In this document: piece after piece, positions 18,661 through 27,424 of the stretch
Numbering within the stretch: the first letter of the stretch is position 1
Layout: each line of letters starts with the position of its first letter
Source: Clostridia bacterium
GTDB lineage: Bacteria > Bacillota_A > Clostridia > Christensenellales > Aristaeellaceae
Direction: 5' to 3'
DNA length: 60,984 nucleotides
Assembly (NCBI GenBank): GCA_017432405.1
Contig: JAFRJF010000102.1
Span: forward strand, 1-60,984
The notes under the pieces: generated by a model
The model's input: the letters and a program-made list of their open reading frames with translations, nothing else
What the model was told of the DNA's origin: nothing
Databases searched by the model: none
Position numbers and translations under genes: made by a program

Positions 18661-19452
18661 TCAATAGCTGCCCGCCATCATCTCCTGCATTCCCAGAAAT
18701 CCCTCGATCTGCGCGCCACGCAGCAGGCCGGAGAGAGCGGTAGGATCTGCCCGGTCGGCTTTCGCGGCGGTATCCTGCATCTGCGCCAATTCCCGCAGCC
18801 TGCCGATCAGCGCTGCGCACAGGGCATTTTCCCCTGCCCCGGGAATCGCCGCCAAAAGATCGGCCTGTTTTTCTGCCTCCGTGACGGCCAGCGCGCACAA
18901 CGCCCTGGCCGCCTCCGGGTTGATCTGACTCCTGTCCAATTGCAGGGCCACCTGTCCCAACTGATTGATCTGCTGCCGAAGCAGCGCGTCCGCCCCGGAC
19001 AGGGCGTCGATTTGCGCCTGGGGCGCCGTCACCCGCAACGTCAGACCCCTCGCCTCCAGCGGGACGACCTCGGCGGAAATGCCCTCGTCCTCCGCCAGAC
19101 GCTTCGATACGCGCTCGGCCGCCTTGCGGGAATCGTACAGGGCCCCCAGCACACGCCATTGACCGTCCAATGGATATACACAGCCCGCCGCGCCACGGCT
19201 CACCCAGGCAGACGCCTGCAGGCGCGCCGCCTGGGGGCTTTCACAGGCCGCCATCGACACGACCCAGCCCCTCAGCCCGTCGAAGGCGATCTCCTTCGTC
19301 ACCCTCGGCGCGGCGGCCATGCTCTCCACCACGTCAGCCCCCTTCACGTCCAGGGTCAGCACATACACCACCAGCATCGTCACGCACAGCGCCACCGCCA
19401 GCGCCAAAGCCGTCGGCCGCTCCCGCCGCACCCGCACCCGCGTCATGCTCAA
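18661..19452 (-). CDS. Membrane-anchored SPOR-domain-like protein
   Basis: 263 residues. A basic start (MTRVRVRRERPT) and one transmembrane helix (ALALAVALCVTMLVVYVLTL) precede an extracytoplasmic part with a SPOR-like module (GWVVSMAACESPQAARLQAS, WRVLGALYDSRKAAERVSKR). SPOR domains bind denuded peptidoglycan at division or sporulation septa. TTG at 19450-19452 is taken as the start because GGGGGTG sits five bases upstream; the ATG two codons later is the alternative. The C-terminal half is helical and unassigned. Confidence 0.72.
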   Translation of the reverse strand: MSMTRVRVRRERPTALALAVALCVTMLVVYVLTLDVKGADVVESMAAAPRVTKEIAFDGLRGWVVSMAACESPQAARLQASAWVSRGAAGCVYPLDGQWRVLGALYDSRKAAERVSKRLAEDEGISAEVVPLEARGLTLRVTAPQAQIDALSGADALLRQQINQLGQVALQLDRSQINPEAARALCALAVTEAEKQADLLAAIPGAGENALCAALIGRLRELAQMQDTAAKADRADPTALSGLLRGAQIEGFLGMQEMMAGSY

Positions 19453-19492
19453 AACGACACCCCCTGGTAGAGGGTATGAGAATGGGGCGGGG

Positions 19493-19845
19493 CAAATTCT
19501 GATTTATCGAGCTGTTGGTGGAAAAGCAAAGGGTAGTAGAAAGGGAACAGGGAACAGTCAACAGGGAACAGGAAAAGCCGCGCACGGGATGTTGCAACCA
19601 AAACGAAGGGAACGTTCCCGCGACGAAAATGAAGTATAGAATCCCTGAAAGCCCTGTAGCGGCGGCAACCTGCCGCCACGGCATTCTTATCGGCTGGGAA
19701 CGCTGGCGGCAGGTTGCCGCGACACGAAGTTAGTCCTTTAAGGCCGCTACAACTCGTACAATATCGAAATGTTCGCGGCAGCCGCCATTCCTGTTCCCTG
19801 TTCCCTGTTCCCTGTTCCCTCGTCTCCCCAACAAATCAGAATTTG
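19493..19845. repeat. Concentric repeat island (split TGATTT hairpin, GGGAACA repeats, TAGCGGC element)
   Basis: CAAATTCTGATTT (19493-19505) and AAATCAGAATTTG (19833-19845) are the two halves of a hairpin found intact elsewhere. Inside them are GGGAACA tandem copies (19542-19577) and the inverted TGTTCCC copies (19788-19820), and in the centre a TAGCGGC...GCCGCTA element (19657-19749). There is no coding frame, and no gene in 19453-19900 apart from these repeats. Confidence 0.7.
19657..19749. repeat. TAGCGGC palindromic element, copy 1
   Basis: Begins TAGCGGCGGCAACCTGCCGC, contains the inverted GGCGGCAGGTTGCCGC at 19705-19720, and ends GGCCGCTA. Related copies lie at 31931, 40762 and 59915. 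Confidence 0.7.
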
Positions 19846-19903
19846 ACGCTTCTTCGTCTTTTTCATGACATCTGCATGGTTACCGTGGGTTATACCGTCG
19901 ATT

Positions 19904-19914
19904 CATGCTATAAT
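19904..19914 (+). promoter_or_regulatory. Extended -10 promoter of the ppiC gene
   Basis: TGCTATAAT with TATAAT at 19909-19914; the -35 (TGGGTT, 17 bp upstream) is poor. The leader is about 32 nt. Confidence 0.6.
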
Positions 19915-19951
19915 GTCCACACACTATGATTTGAACTGGGAGGATATACCC

Positions 19952-21430
19952 ATGGCTGCAAATAACGACAATTCCCGGCGCAAGCCCATGCCCCGGCGGC
20001 GCAGGCGTCAGGGCGTATCTGTACTGGCGGTGATCGTGCTGCTGATACTGGCGCTGTTGATGGGCGCCTTTGCGGGATACTTCATTGCCCGAAAGACGGA
20101 TCCCCACATTCACGCCCTGCAGGACGCCAACGACCGCATCACCGAGCTTGAAAACACGCTGACGCTGATCGGCTATCCCGTGGATGAGGACGTGGATCCG
20201 GCCCGGTGGGCCTATGACAACACCGCCAACGACAACGCCCTCCAGGACCTGAGCGGCGCGGGCTGGCCCGACGACGAGGACGACCTTTGGAGCGACGACT
20301 CGCTGCTGGGCGCCACCCTGCCCGAGGACAGCGACCCGGTGGTGGTGGCGGAGTTCCAGGGCGGCCAGCTGCTTTCCAACGAGGTCATTGGCGAATACAA
20401 CGACCAGCTGACCAGCCAGATCTTCTCCGGCCACAGCGCCGACGAGGTGGCCGAGGAGACGCTGAACCGGGTCCTGAAGAAGCTGACGGGCGACAAGCTG
20501 ATCGCCCAGCGGGCCACCGAGCTTGGCCTGACCGAGTTGAGCGAGGCGGACCTGACGCAGATCCGCCAGCAGGCCGCCGCCAACTACGAGACCCAGCTGG
20601 CGGACTACGTGGCCTTCTCCGACGACCCCGGTGAGACCCGCGAGAGCGCCGCGAAGAAGCTTGAGGCTGAGGGCGTAACGCTTGAATCCGTGGTGGAATC
20701 GCTGAAGCAGAGCTGGTGGAGCCAGAAGTACTTCGAGCACATCGTGAAGGACGTCACCGTCACCGACGACGAGATCCAGGCCTGCTACGACGCGCTGCTC
20801 ACCGCCCAGCGGGAGGAATTCACCGCCTACCCCGAGGACTTCGAATACGCCCACGCCAACGGCGAGCTCGTGGTCTTCCGGCCCGAGGGCTATCGCGCCG
20901 TTCGGGATATCCTCGTTTCCTTCAGCGCCGCGGACGCCGATGTGGTCGCCACGCTGACCGAGCAGATCGAGCTGGGCACCGCCGACGAAAACGCCCGGGA
21001 ACAGATCGACGCCATGTATGAGACCCTGAACGACACCGTCAAGGAGGTCCAGGACAAGCTGAACGACGGTCAGCCCTTCGAAAGCCTGATGGACGCATAT
21101 GGCTGCAGCCCCGCCCTGAAGGACGGGCAGATGCGTTCCGAGGGCTACTTCATCACCGCGGGCAGCTTCTACAATTCCCTGGAATTTGTCGAGGGCAGCA
21201 TGATGCTGGAGCAGCCCGGCCAGGTCTCCGCGCCGCTGCGCAGCCCCTACGGCCTGCACCTGGTGCAGTACATCGGCGACGTCACCCCCGGCGAGGTGCC
21301 CCTCGCAGACGTCCGCGACGCCGTCGCTGCCGAGGCGCTGAAGCAGAAGCAGAACGAATACTACGAACAGCAGCGCGACGCCCTGTTGGAGGCCGCCCAG
21401 GTGAAATACTATCCGGAGCGGTTGAGATAG
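19952..21430 (+). CDS. Membrane-anchored PpiC/SurA-type peptidyl-prolyl isomerase
   Basis: 492 residues from MAANNDNSRRKP. A basic N-terminus (PMPRRRRRQ) and one helix (VSVLAVIVLLILALLMGAFA) anchor the protein outside the membrane. An acidic linker (DDEDDLWSDDS) leads into a SurA_N-like region and the parvulin domain with RDILVSFSAADAD, FESLMDAYGCSPALKDGQMR and SAPLRSPYGLHLVQYIGDV. It helps exported proteins fold. GGGAGGATATACCC precedes the ATG. It lacks a lipobox, unlike PrsA. Confidence 0.85.
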   Translation: MAANNDNSRRKPMPRRRRRQGVSVLAVIVLLILALLMGAFAGYFIARKTDPHIHALQDANDRITELENTLTLIGYPVDEDVDPARWAYDNTANDNALQDLSGAGWPDDEDDLWSDDSLLGATLPEDSDPVVVAEFQGGQLLSNEVIGEYNDQLTSQIFSGHSADEVAEETLNRVLKKLTGDKLIAQRATELGLTELSEADLTQIRQQAAANYETQLADYVAFSDDPGETRESAAKKLEAEGVTLESVVESLKQSWWSQKYFEHIVKDVTVTDDEIQACYDALLTAQREEFTAYPEDFEYAHANGELVVFRPEGYRAVRDILVSFSAADADVVATLTEQIELGTADENAREQIDAMYETLNDTVKEVQDKLNDGQPFESLMDAYGCSPALKDGQMRSEGYFITAGSFYNSLEFVEGSMMLEQPGQVSAPLRSPYGLHLVQYIGDVTPGEVPLADVRDAVAAEALKQKQNEYYEQQRDALLEAAQVKYYPERLR

Positions 21431-21440
21431 AGGTAACCAC

Positions 21441-21492
21441 TAAAGCCTGATTGAGCGGGGTCGATGCTTCGACCCCGCTCAATCAGGCTTTA
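21441..21492. terminator. Bidirectional terminator between ppiC and ruvA
   Basis: Perfect 23-bp arms (21441-21463, 21470-21492) with a 6-nt loop ATGCTT sit between two convergent genes. On the plus strand TTATTATT follows. Confidence 0.88.
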
Positions 21493-21498
21493 TTATTC

Positions 21499-22092
21499 CT
21501 ATCCCAGGCTCTTGAGCGCCATGAAGATCAGTTCGTCGCTCTTTTCCGTCTGACCGGCGAAGCGCGAGACGGCCCTGGCGGCCTCGGAGGCGCTGTAGCC
21601 CAGGGCCACCAGCGCGGCGACGGCCTCCGCCTCGGGACCGGCGTCGGCGCGCTTGGGGGAAATGGCGGCGGCGCTGCCGGTCAACTGGCTGTCCTCCACC
21701 TTTTCCTTCAGCTCCAGCACCAGGCGCTGGGTGGTCTTCTTGCCGATGCCGGGCACGCGGGTCAGGGCATTGGCGTCCCCCGCCACCAGCGCAAGGGACA
21801 GGTCCCGCACGCTCATGGACGACAGGATCTGCAGCGCCGTGCGGCTGCCGACGCCGCTGACGCCCTTCAGGCGCTCGTACATCCGCTTTTCCTCCCGGCT
21901 GTAAAAGCCGAACAGCTCCATAGCGTCCTCGCGCACGTTCAGCGCGCTGTACAGCTTCATCCGCTCCCCCACCGCCGGGGCCATGGACAGGGTCGCGCCG
22001 CTGACGAACAGCAGGTAGCCCACCCCGTTCACGTCCAGCACGATGGAATCCGCATTCTTCTCCGCGACTATGCCGTCAAAATGGGCAAACAA
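21499..22092 (-). CDS. ruvA: Holliday junction branch migration protein RuvA
   Basis: 197 residues. OB fold at the start (MFAHFDGIVAEKNADSIVLD), helix-hairpin-helix pairs LKGVSGVGSRTALQILSS and LTRVPGIGKKTTQRLVLE, and a C-terminal RuvB-contacting domain (AALVALGYSASEAARAV). RuvA tetramers bind four-way junctions and load RuvB. ruvC lies upstream. ruvB, normally the third gene, is absent: the convergent ppiC follows directly. Confidence 0.96.
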   Translation of the reverse strand: MFAHFDGIVAEKNADSIVLDVNGVGYLLFVSGATLSMAPAVGERMKLYSALNVREDAMELFGFYSREEKRMYERLKGVSGVGSRTALQILSSMSVRDLSLALVAGDANALTRVPGIGKKTTQRLVLELKEKVEDSQLTGSAAAISPKRADAGPEAEAVAALVALGYSASEAARAVSRFAGQTEKSDELIFMALKSLG

Positions 22093-22169
22093 TCAAATCA
22101 CTCCGTTCCGGTGGACTGCGGACAGGGAACCGGGGCGCTCTTCATTCCCCATTCCCCCTTCCCCATTCC

Positions 22170-22664
22170 TCATTGTATCTTGAACATCTTCTTCATGTTC
22201 ATGGAATTGGCGTGGGTCAGGGCCACGGCCAGGGCATCCGCCGCGTCGTCGGGGCGGGCGATGTCCTTCATGTTCAGCAGCATCTTCACCATCTGCTGCA
22301 CCTGGTGCTTGTCCGCGCCGCCGTAGCCGGTCACGGCCTGCTTGATCTGCATGGGGGTGTATTCGTACAGGTTGTCGGTGCGCTGTACCACGGCCACCAG
22401 CGCCACGCCCCGCGCCGCGCTGACCGCCATGCCGGTGGTGATGTTCTTGGAAAAAAACAGCTCCTCAAAGGCCACGTCGTCAGGCTGGTAGATGTCCATC
22501 AGCTGGTTCATGCCCTGGAAGATGGCCCGCAGGCGCTGGGGCATGGGCTGGCCCGCCGGGGTCGTCAGCGTGCCGAACTGGATCAGCCGCCGCCGGTTGT
22601 TGTCCGCTTCGATCACCCCATAGCCAAGCGTGGCCAGGCCGGGGTCGATGCCGAGTATGATCAT
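22170..22664 (-). CDS. ruvC: Crossover junction endodeoxyribonuclease RuvC
   Basis: 164 residues. MIILGIDPGLATLGYGVIEA has the first catalytic Asp, VAFEELFFSKNITTGMAV the Glu, and ARPDDAADALAVALTHAN the last acidic cluster. It cuts Holliday junctions symmetrically. Its stop lies 77 bp from ruvA; the gap contains low-complexity CCCCATTCC repeats. Confidence 0.96.
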   Translation of the reverse strand: MIILGIDPGLATLGYGVIEADNNRRRLIQFGTLTTPAGQPMPQRLRAIFQGMNQLMDIYQPDDVAFEELFFSKNITTGMAVSAARGVALVAVVQRTDNLYEYTPMQIKQAVTGYGGADKHQVQQMVKMLLNMKDIARPDDAADALAVALTHANSMNMKKMFKIQ

Positions 22665-22714
22665 GTTGCCTCCAAATGCTTGTCAATTCGGCATTCATAT
22701 TACCACAAAGCCTC

Positions 22715-22766
22715 CAAAAAAGCAAATGGCAGCATCGGCGACAGCCCGCCGAACTGCCATTTGCTT
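22715..22766 (-). terminator. Terminator of the BIG2 protein gene
   Basis: AAGCAAATGGCAG (22720-22732) pairs with 22754-22766, with an inner CGGC/GCCG stem; on the minus strand a TTTTTT run follows (22715-22720). Confidence 0.85.
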
Positions 22767-22776
22767 CAAAACGCAA

Positions 22777-23649
22777 TCACTTCACGGTGACCTTCACCAC
22801 CGCCAGAGGCGTTTCGCTGGGATTGTTGCCCTTGGTGATCCAGAGTTTGCCCTTGCCCTTGTTTTCACCCTTAATGTAGATGGGCCAGCCGGTGCCGTTC
22901 CATTCGCCCCAGCTGTAGGAGAATACCTGATCCTTGACATCATACCACTCATACCAGAGATGGGGAACGCCGCCGTAGGGCCAGGTCAGGTTGACCGTGG
23001 CGGTGTTGCCCACGTTCAGCGTCACCGAGGTCTTGTCCACGATCGGATCGGTGGGCTCCTCCTGCTGGCGCACGGTCACCTTGATTTTCACCGTATCGCT
23101 GGTCTTGGAATTCTTCACCACCAGCGTCTGGGTGCCGGGGCGCAGGGTCTTGATGGTGAGGGTGCACTTGCCTGCCGGGCCGATCTTGCCCAGGGTGCAG
23201 TTCAGTATGCTGGAATCGTACTTCTTCAGGGACAGCTTGCCGTTCAGCTTGTAGGTCAGCGTGATGTACTTCGTCGCGCCGACGTCCAGATTGAGCTTCA
23301 GGGCATCGGCCTTCAGGGGAGATTTCACCGTGACCTTGCAATTCAACTTCCTGCCGCCCACCTTGGCGGTGATCGTGGCGCTGCCGACCTTCTTCGCGGT
23401 CACCAGGCCCTTCTGGCTGACCTTCGCCACCTTGTTGTCGGAGCTGGACCACCTGACGGTCTTCGTCGTTCCGGTGACCTTCAGCTGAAGCGTCTTTCCA
23501 TTGTAGATCGTGGCCTTCGTCTTGTTGATCGCCGCCGCAGCCTGGGCCGTAAACGGGTTGTTCATCCCCACGGGCATCATCGCCGGCACGGCCAGGCAGG
23601 CCACCAGCGCCAGACACAGCGCCACCAACAGCTTGTTCGCAGTCTTCAT
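22777..23649 (-). CDS. Secreted bacterial Ig-like (BIG2) domain protein
   Basis: 290 residues from MKTANKLLVALCLALVACLA, a typical signal peptide with probable cleavage near AQAAAA (residue about 37). The first module INKTKATIYNGKTLQLKVTG with VRWSSSDNKVAKVSQKGLVT is a clear BIG2 domain. A second, less conserved beta-rich module follows, then a tryptophan-rich C-terminal region (WYEWYDVKDQVFSYSWGEWN). There is no LPXTG or second anchor. Probably an extracellular adhesion or binding protein. GGAGGCGGACGAG precedes the ATG. Confidence 0.85.
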   Translation of the reverse strand: MKTANKLLVALCLALVACLAVPAMMPVGMNNPFTAQAAAAINKTKATIYNGKTLQLKVTGTTKTVRWSSSDNKVAKVSQKGLVTAKKVGSATITAKVGGRKLNCKVTVKSPLKADALKLNLDVGATKYITLTYKLNGKLSLKKYDSSILNCTLGKIGPAGKCTLTIKTLRPGTQTLVVKNSKTSDTVKIKVTVRQQEEPTDPIVDKTSVTLNVGNTATVNLTWPYGGVPHLWYEWYDVKDQVFSYSWGEWNGTGWPIYIKGENKGKGKLWITKGNNPSETPLAVVKVTVK

Positions 23650-23686
23650 ATCTCGTCCGCCTCCAATTACATTCTTTCCTATATGT

Positions 23687-23715
23687 ATTATATCATAGAT
23701 TGCAGGGCTCGTCAA
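23687..23715 (-). promoter_or_regulatory. Promoter of the BIG2 protein gene
   Basis: On the minus strand TTGACG (23710-23715), 17 bp, TATAAT (23687-23692). One of the strongest-looking promoters in the window. Confidence 0.85.
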
Positions 23716-23728
23716 TGGACGTCGCATA

Positions 23729-23757
23729 TTGACAGTGCCTATGCGCCGTGTTAATAT
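23729..23757 (+). promoter_or_regulatory. Promoter of the Cys-rich protein gene
   Basis: TTGACA (23729-23734), 17 bp, TAATAT (23752-23757), divergent from and adjacent to the BIG2 promoter. Confidence 0.7.
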
Positions 23758-23795
23758 GGACACGTTGCAATAAGAAGCATACTGGAGGCTTGCCT

Positions 23796-24281
23796 ATGCG
23801 CCAGGAGGTTTTGCTGCGTGCCTACGACATCATCGGAGATCGCACGCCCATGCTCCGCGACTGCGGAACGCTGTGCCAGGCTGCCTGCTGCCAGCCGGAC
23901 GCGGACGGGCAGGGCGGCGTGCACCTGTTCCCCGGCGAGGCGGCGCTGCTGTCGGACTGCGACTGGGGCCGGATCGTGCCCGACGCCTTTGCGCCGATGC
24001 TGGTCTGCGAGGGCATGTGCCAGCGCAACGCGCGGCCCCTGGGCTGTCGAATATTCCCGCTGACCCCGGTGCGGGGGAAGAACGGCCGGTGGACCGTGCG
24101 GATGGACGCCCGGGCACGGGCCATGTGCCCGCTGGCCGCCCACGGACTTTCGGGGCTGGACCCCGCCTTTCCCCGGGCGGTCCGGGACGCGCTGCGCATC
24201 GTCGCCGAGGACCCGGAGGGCGACGCCTTCCTGGAAAAATGGGTCGCGCTGGAGGCCCAATACCGCCAGCCGCTGTGGTAG
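23796..24281 (+). CDS. Cys-rich YkgJ-type metal/cluster-binding protein
   Basis: 161 residues from MRQEVLLRAYDIIGDRTPML. Cysteines cluster as CGTLCQAACCQ, CEGMCQRN, GCRIFPL and MCPL, the CxxxxCC...RPxxCR pattern of the YkgJ/UPF0153 family, thought to bind zinc or an iron-sulfur cluster. The function of the family is not established. GGAGG precedes the ATG by eight bases; the frame could extend 16 codons upstream, but that would overlap the promoter. Confidence 0.72.
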   Translation: MRQEVLLRAYDIIGDRTPMLRDCGTLCQAACCQPDADGQGGVHLFPGEAALLSDCDWGRIVPDAFAPMLVCEGMCQRNARPLGCRIFPLTPVRGKNGRWTVRMDARARAMCPLAAHGLSGLDPAFPRAVRDALRIVAEDPEGDAFLEKWVALEAQYRQPLW

Positions 24282-24335
24282 CGGCCTGCTTTCCCATTAA
24301 AATATAGTTTCCCTATGGCAATTCAAAGCCGGATG

Positions 24336-24344
24336 TGCTATAAT
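24336..24344 (+). promoter_or_regulatory. Extended -10 promoter of the pepP-efp cluster
   Basis: TGCTATAAT; TATAAT at 24339-24344. The -35 (TGGCAA) is weak. Confidence 0.6.
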
Positions 24345-24385
24345 GGCAATGTGTTTCTATCCTTCACTATGGGAGCGTGAGCGGT

Positions 24386-25441
24386 TTGAACCATCTCGAG
24401 GCGTTTTTAAAAGCCATGCAGGCGGACGCGGCGCTGGTGCATCGCCCGGAGAACCTGCGCTGGCTGGCCGGGTATACCGGCGAGGGATGCCTGTACATCT
24501 CGGCGAAGCGGCGCGTGATCCTTACGGACTTCAGGTATGTTGAACAGGTCCACATCCAATGCCCGGACTGGACGCTGGAGCAGGTCAACGCCGAGGTCAC
24601 CTATCCGGCGCTGGCGGCAAAGCTGGCCCGTGAGGAGGGCGTGAAGCGGGTGCTGGTCGAGACCGACCACCTGACCTACGACGACTATCAGGGGTTCGCC
24701 AGGGCCCTGGAGGGCGTGACCCTCCTGAGCATGGGCGGCATTCCGGAGAAGCTGCGCCAGGTCAAGGACGCGGCGGAGCTGGACTGCATCCGCCGCGCGG
24801 CGGCAATTGCCAGCGACGCCTTCGTAAACCTGCTGCCCCGCATCCATGCGGGCATGACGGAGCGCCAGATCGGGCGCATGCTGGAATATGAGATGCTGGA
24901 GCTGGGCAGCGAGGGCGTGGCCTTCGAGACCATCGCCGCCTCCGGCCCCAACGGCGCCCTGCCCCACGCCCGTCCCTCCGACCGGGTGGTGGAAAACGGC
25001 GAGCTTCTGACGCTGGATTTCGGCGCGACGGTCAACGGCTACCGCTCGGACATGACCCGCACGGTGGGCTTCGGCAGGATCACCGGCGAACTGCGCGACA
25101 TCTATGAGACCGTCCGCACAGCCCAGCAGCTGGGGCTCGACGCCCTGGCCGTGGGCAAGCCCTGCAAGGAGATCGACCGCGTTGCCCGCGAATGCATCGA
25201 CGCCCGCTACCCCGGCGCCTTTGGGCACAGCCTGGGCCACGGCGTGGGCCTGTTCATCCACGAGCAGCCCCGGCTCAGCGCCACCAGCACGGACGTTCTG
25301 GTCGCCGGAAACGTGGTGACGGTAGAGCCCGGCGTATACATCCCCGGCCTCGGCGGCTGCCGGATCGAGGATACGGTGATCATGACCGAAGACGGCTACA
25401 TCAACACCATCGCCGCCCCGAAGGAACTGATCGAGCTGTAG
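24386..25441 (+). CDS. Xaa-Pro aminopeptidase family (M24B) peptidase
   Basis: 351 residues. The creatinase N-domain (residues 1-125) is followed by the pita-bread fold with all five metal ligands visible: [17 protein letters not shown] (two Asp), [16 protein letters not shown] (His), [11 protein letters not shown] (Glu) and [10 protein letters not shown] (Glu). It removes N-terminal residues preceding proline. TTG at 24386 fits GGGAG nine bases upstream better than GTG at 24377, which abuts it. The neighbouring efp makes a familiar pair in Bacillota. Confidence 0.9.
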   Translation: MNHLEAFLKAMQADAALVHRPENLRWLAGYTGEGCLYISAKRRVILTDFRYVEQVHIQCPDWTLEQVNAEVTYPALAAKLAREEGVKRVLVETDHLTYDDYQGFARALEGVTLLSMGGIPEKLRQVKDAAELDCIRRAAAIASDAFVNLLPRIHAGMTERQIGRMLEYEMLELGSEGVAFETIAASGPNGALPHARPSDRVVENGELLTLDFGATVNGYRSDMTRTVGFGRITGELRDIYETVRTAQQLGLDALAVGKPCKEIDRVARECIDARYPGAFGHSLGHGVGLFIHEQPRLSATSTDVLVAGNVVTVEPGVYIPGLGGCRIEDTVIMTEDGYINTIAAPKELIEL

Positions 25442-25488
25442 TCCTGGCCTGTTTACAACGACTATTTTATTGAGGAGGCACAATCCCC

Positions 25489-26049
25489 ATGATCAACGCA
25501 AGCGATTTCAGAAACGGCGTCACCTTTGAGATGGACAACGGCGTTTGGACCATCGTGTCCTTCCTGCACGTGAAGCCCGGCAAAGGCGCGGCCTTCGTGC
25601 GCACGAAGCTGAAGAACGTCGTCACCGGCGCCGTCATCGAGCGCACCTTTAACCCCACTGAAAAATTCCCCAAGGCCTATATCGAGACCAAGGAGATGCA
25701 GTATACCTACAACGACGGCGATTTCTACCACTTCATGGACCTGGAGACCTTTGACGACCTGGCCCTGACCCACGAGCAGGTCGAGGACGCCATGCCCTTC
25801 GTTAAGGAGAACACCAATGTGACCGTGCGCTTCTTCAAGGGCGCGCCCTTCAGCGTGCAGCCGCCGAACTTCGTCGAGCTGCAGGTCACCAACACCGAGC
25901 CCGGCTTCAAGGGCGACACCGCCGCCAACACCACCAAGCCCGCCACCTTCGAGACCGGCCTGGTGCTGCAGGTGCCGCTGTTCATCGAGAACGGCGAGGT
26001 GCTGAAGATCGACACCCGCGACGGCGGCGAATACCTGGGCCGCGCCTGA
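25489..26049 (+). CDS. efp: Translation elongation factor P
   Basis: 186 residues, full length. KOW-like domain 1 with the loop [18 protein letters not shown], whose Lys is the usual modification position, and the C-terminal EF-P/eIF5A OB domains ending [20 protein letters not shown] and YLGRA. EF-P relieves ribosome stalling at polyproline, which matters here because the genome encodes the Pro-rich protein at the left edge. GAGGAGG lies upstream of the ATG. Confidence 0.97.
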   Translation: MINASDFRNGVTFEMDNGVWTIVSFLHVKPGKGAAFVRTKLKNVVTGAVIERTFNPTEKFPKAYIETKEMQYTYNDGDFYHFMDLETFDDLALTHEQVEDAMPFVKENTNVTVRFFKGAPFSVQPPNFVELQVTNTEPGFKGDTAANTTKPATFETGLVLQVPLFIENGEVLKIDTRDGGEYLGRA

Positions 26050-26074
26050 TCGGCGGGACACATTGGAAAGAGCG

Positions 26075-26108
26075 ATCAGGCCGATGAAACAGACTTCATC
26101 GGCCTGAT
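26075..26108 (+). terminator. Hairpin after efp
   Basis: Perfect 14-bp arms 26075-26088 and 26095-26108 with loop ACAGAC; a weak T-tract (TGTATCGCTTT) follows. Confidence 0.65.
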
Positions 26109-26171
26109 TGTATCGCTTTGAATAAAACCACTTCCCCGCACAATACTATTTCGATGAACGGAGGTGCAGTT

Positions 26172-26693
26172 ATGGAAAATCTCGGCAAGAAGGTTGGATT
26201 CCTGAAGGGCCTGATGGAGGGCATGTCGTTTGACACCGACAGCGCCAACGGCAAGCTGATGGCGGGTATCGTCGGCCTGCTGGGTGATCTTTCCGATCGC
26301 GTGGAGGCCATCGACGAGCTCCTGGAGGACCTGAACGACTATGTGGAGAGCATCGACGAGGACCTGACCGAGCTGGAGGGCGCCCGCGACGACGACATGG
26401 ACGGCCTGTTCGACAGCGAGGACGATGACGACGACTTCGACGACATGATGTTCAACAGCAGCGAGGACAAGCTGCACCTGTTGCGCCCCGCGCAGAGCGA
26501 GGCGCCGGAGACGAAGTCAGAGGAGGATTCGCTGGCGGGCAACCTCTGCCCCGAGTGCCACGCCATGTTCGTCACCTCTCTGAACGACCCCGAGGGCTCG
26601 GAGTACATCTGCCCCAACTGCAAAAAGCAGGTCAAGCCCGTGCCCCTGAGCCCGGAAAATGCAGTCATCGCGAAGCCGGTGGAGAAGGAATAA
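26172..26693 (+). CDS. CD1247 N-terminal-domain protein with zinc ribbon
   Basis: 173 residues from MENLGKKVGFLKGLMEGMSF, the conserved start of a Clostridia family named after C. difficile CD1247. A helical pair follows (LLGDLSDRVEAIDELLEDLN), then a very acidic stretch (about residues 72-92, DDDDDFDD) and a C-terminal zinc ribbon CPECHAMFV...CPNCKKQV. The function is unknown. It usually lies next to efp, as here. GGAGGTG precedes the ATG. Confidence 0.88.
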   Translation: MENLGKKVGFLKGLMEGMSFDTDSANGKLMAGIVGLLGDLSDRVEAIDELLEDLNDYVESIDEDLTELEGARDDDMDGLFDSEDDDDDFDDMMFNSSEDKLHLLRPAQSEAPETKSEEDSLAGNLCPECHAMFVTSLNDPEGSEYICPNCKKQVKPVPLSPENAVIAKPVEKE

Positions 26694-26705
26694 GGCGCGG
26701 GGCAC

Positions 26706-26754
26706 AACAGCGGCGGCCCGGTACGATCGTCGATCGTGCCGGGCCGCCGCTGTT
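26706..26754. terminator. Bidirectional terminator between CD1247 and nusG-like genes
   Basis: A long GC-rich palindrome whose outer 16 bp AACAGCGGCGGCCCGG pair perfectly, with one mismatch further in, lies between convergent genes. Confidence 0.85.
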
Positions 26755-26760
26755 ATCGGT

Positions 26761-27279
26761 TCACTCCGCCTCCGGCGCGTTGTCCCCGTCCTCGATCATG
26801 TCATACCCCACCCACACCTTGTAGCTGGAGCCGTCGAATTCGTATTCCAGCTGGGCGCGGCCCTTCCGGGGGTCCAGCCGGGTGATCCGGGTGTCGAAGC
26901 CGCCCATCATCTGCTTGACCAGCTTGACCCGGTCGCCCTCCCTGTAGGTCTTCATGATGCCGATGACGCCGCCGTTTTCATACAGCATCCGCGCAAAGCG
27001 CAGGTCGTCCCCCTGCAGCCGGTAGCCCTCGCTGCGCTGGCCGAGGCAGCGGATGACGCCCTCCATCATGCGAATCTCGTTGAAATCCGTGATGGGTGCC
27101 TCCGAGCAGACGAACACATAGCCCGGCAGGTAGGGCTTCTCCTCCTCAAAGCACACGCCCTTGATCCACTTGCGCTGTATGATCCTGGGGGAAAAGGCCG
27201 TCAGGCCAAAGCGCTGGCGTATGGCCGAGGCCACCAGCGTACACTTCACCGTGGCGCAGAATATGCAATAGAAATACAT
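26761..27279 (-). CDS. NusG/LoaP-type transcription elongation factor paralog
   Basis: 172 residues from MYFYCIFCATVKCTLVASAI, start chosen by GGAGATGG just upstream. The NGN domain includes PRIIQRKWIKGVCFEEEKPYLPGYVFV, the usual K-P-x-L-P-G-Y-V-F loop. The C-terminal KOW domain is YREGDRVKLVKQMMGGFDTR. LoaP-type paralogs keep RNA polymerase processive through long polysaccharide or antibiotic operons. No such operon is directly downstream; the sugar cluster is 20 kb away. It is not the housekeeping nusG, which normally sits with secE and rplK. Confidence 0.82.
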   Translation of the reverse strand: MYFYCIFCATVKCTLVASAIRQRFGLTAFSPRIIQRKWIKGVCFEEEKPYLPGYVFVCSEAPITDFNEIRMMEGVIRCLGQRSEGYRLQGDDLRFARMLYENGGVIGIMKTYREGDRVKLVKQMMGGFDTRITRLDPRKGRAQLEYEFDGSSYKVWVGYDMIEDGDNAPEAE

Positions 27280-27424
27280 CCAACCATCTCCCGAACCCCG
27301 CCCTCGCGCCGAGGCTTTCCCATTATACCGCATCGCGGGGGGAATGTCAAAGGGCGGATGTGGGATGGGCGGTAAAGGGAACGTCCCCATGTCTGATATC
27401 GGGATTGCCCGAGTGTGGACAACA

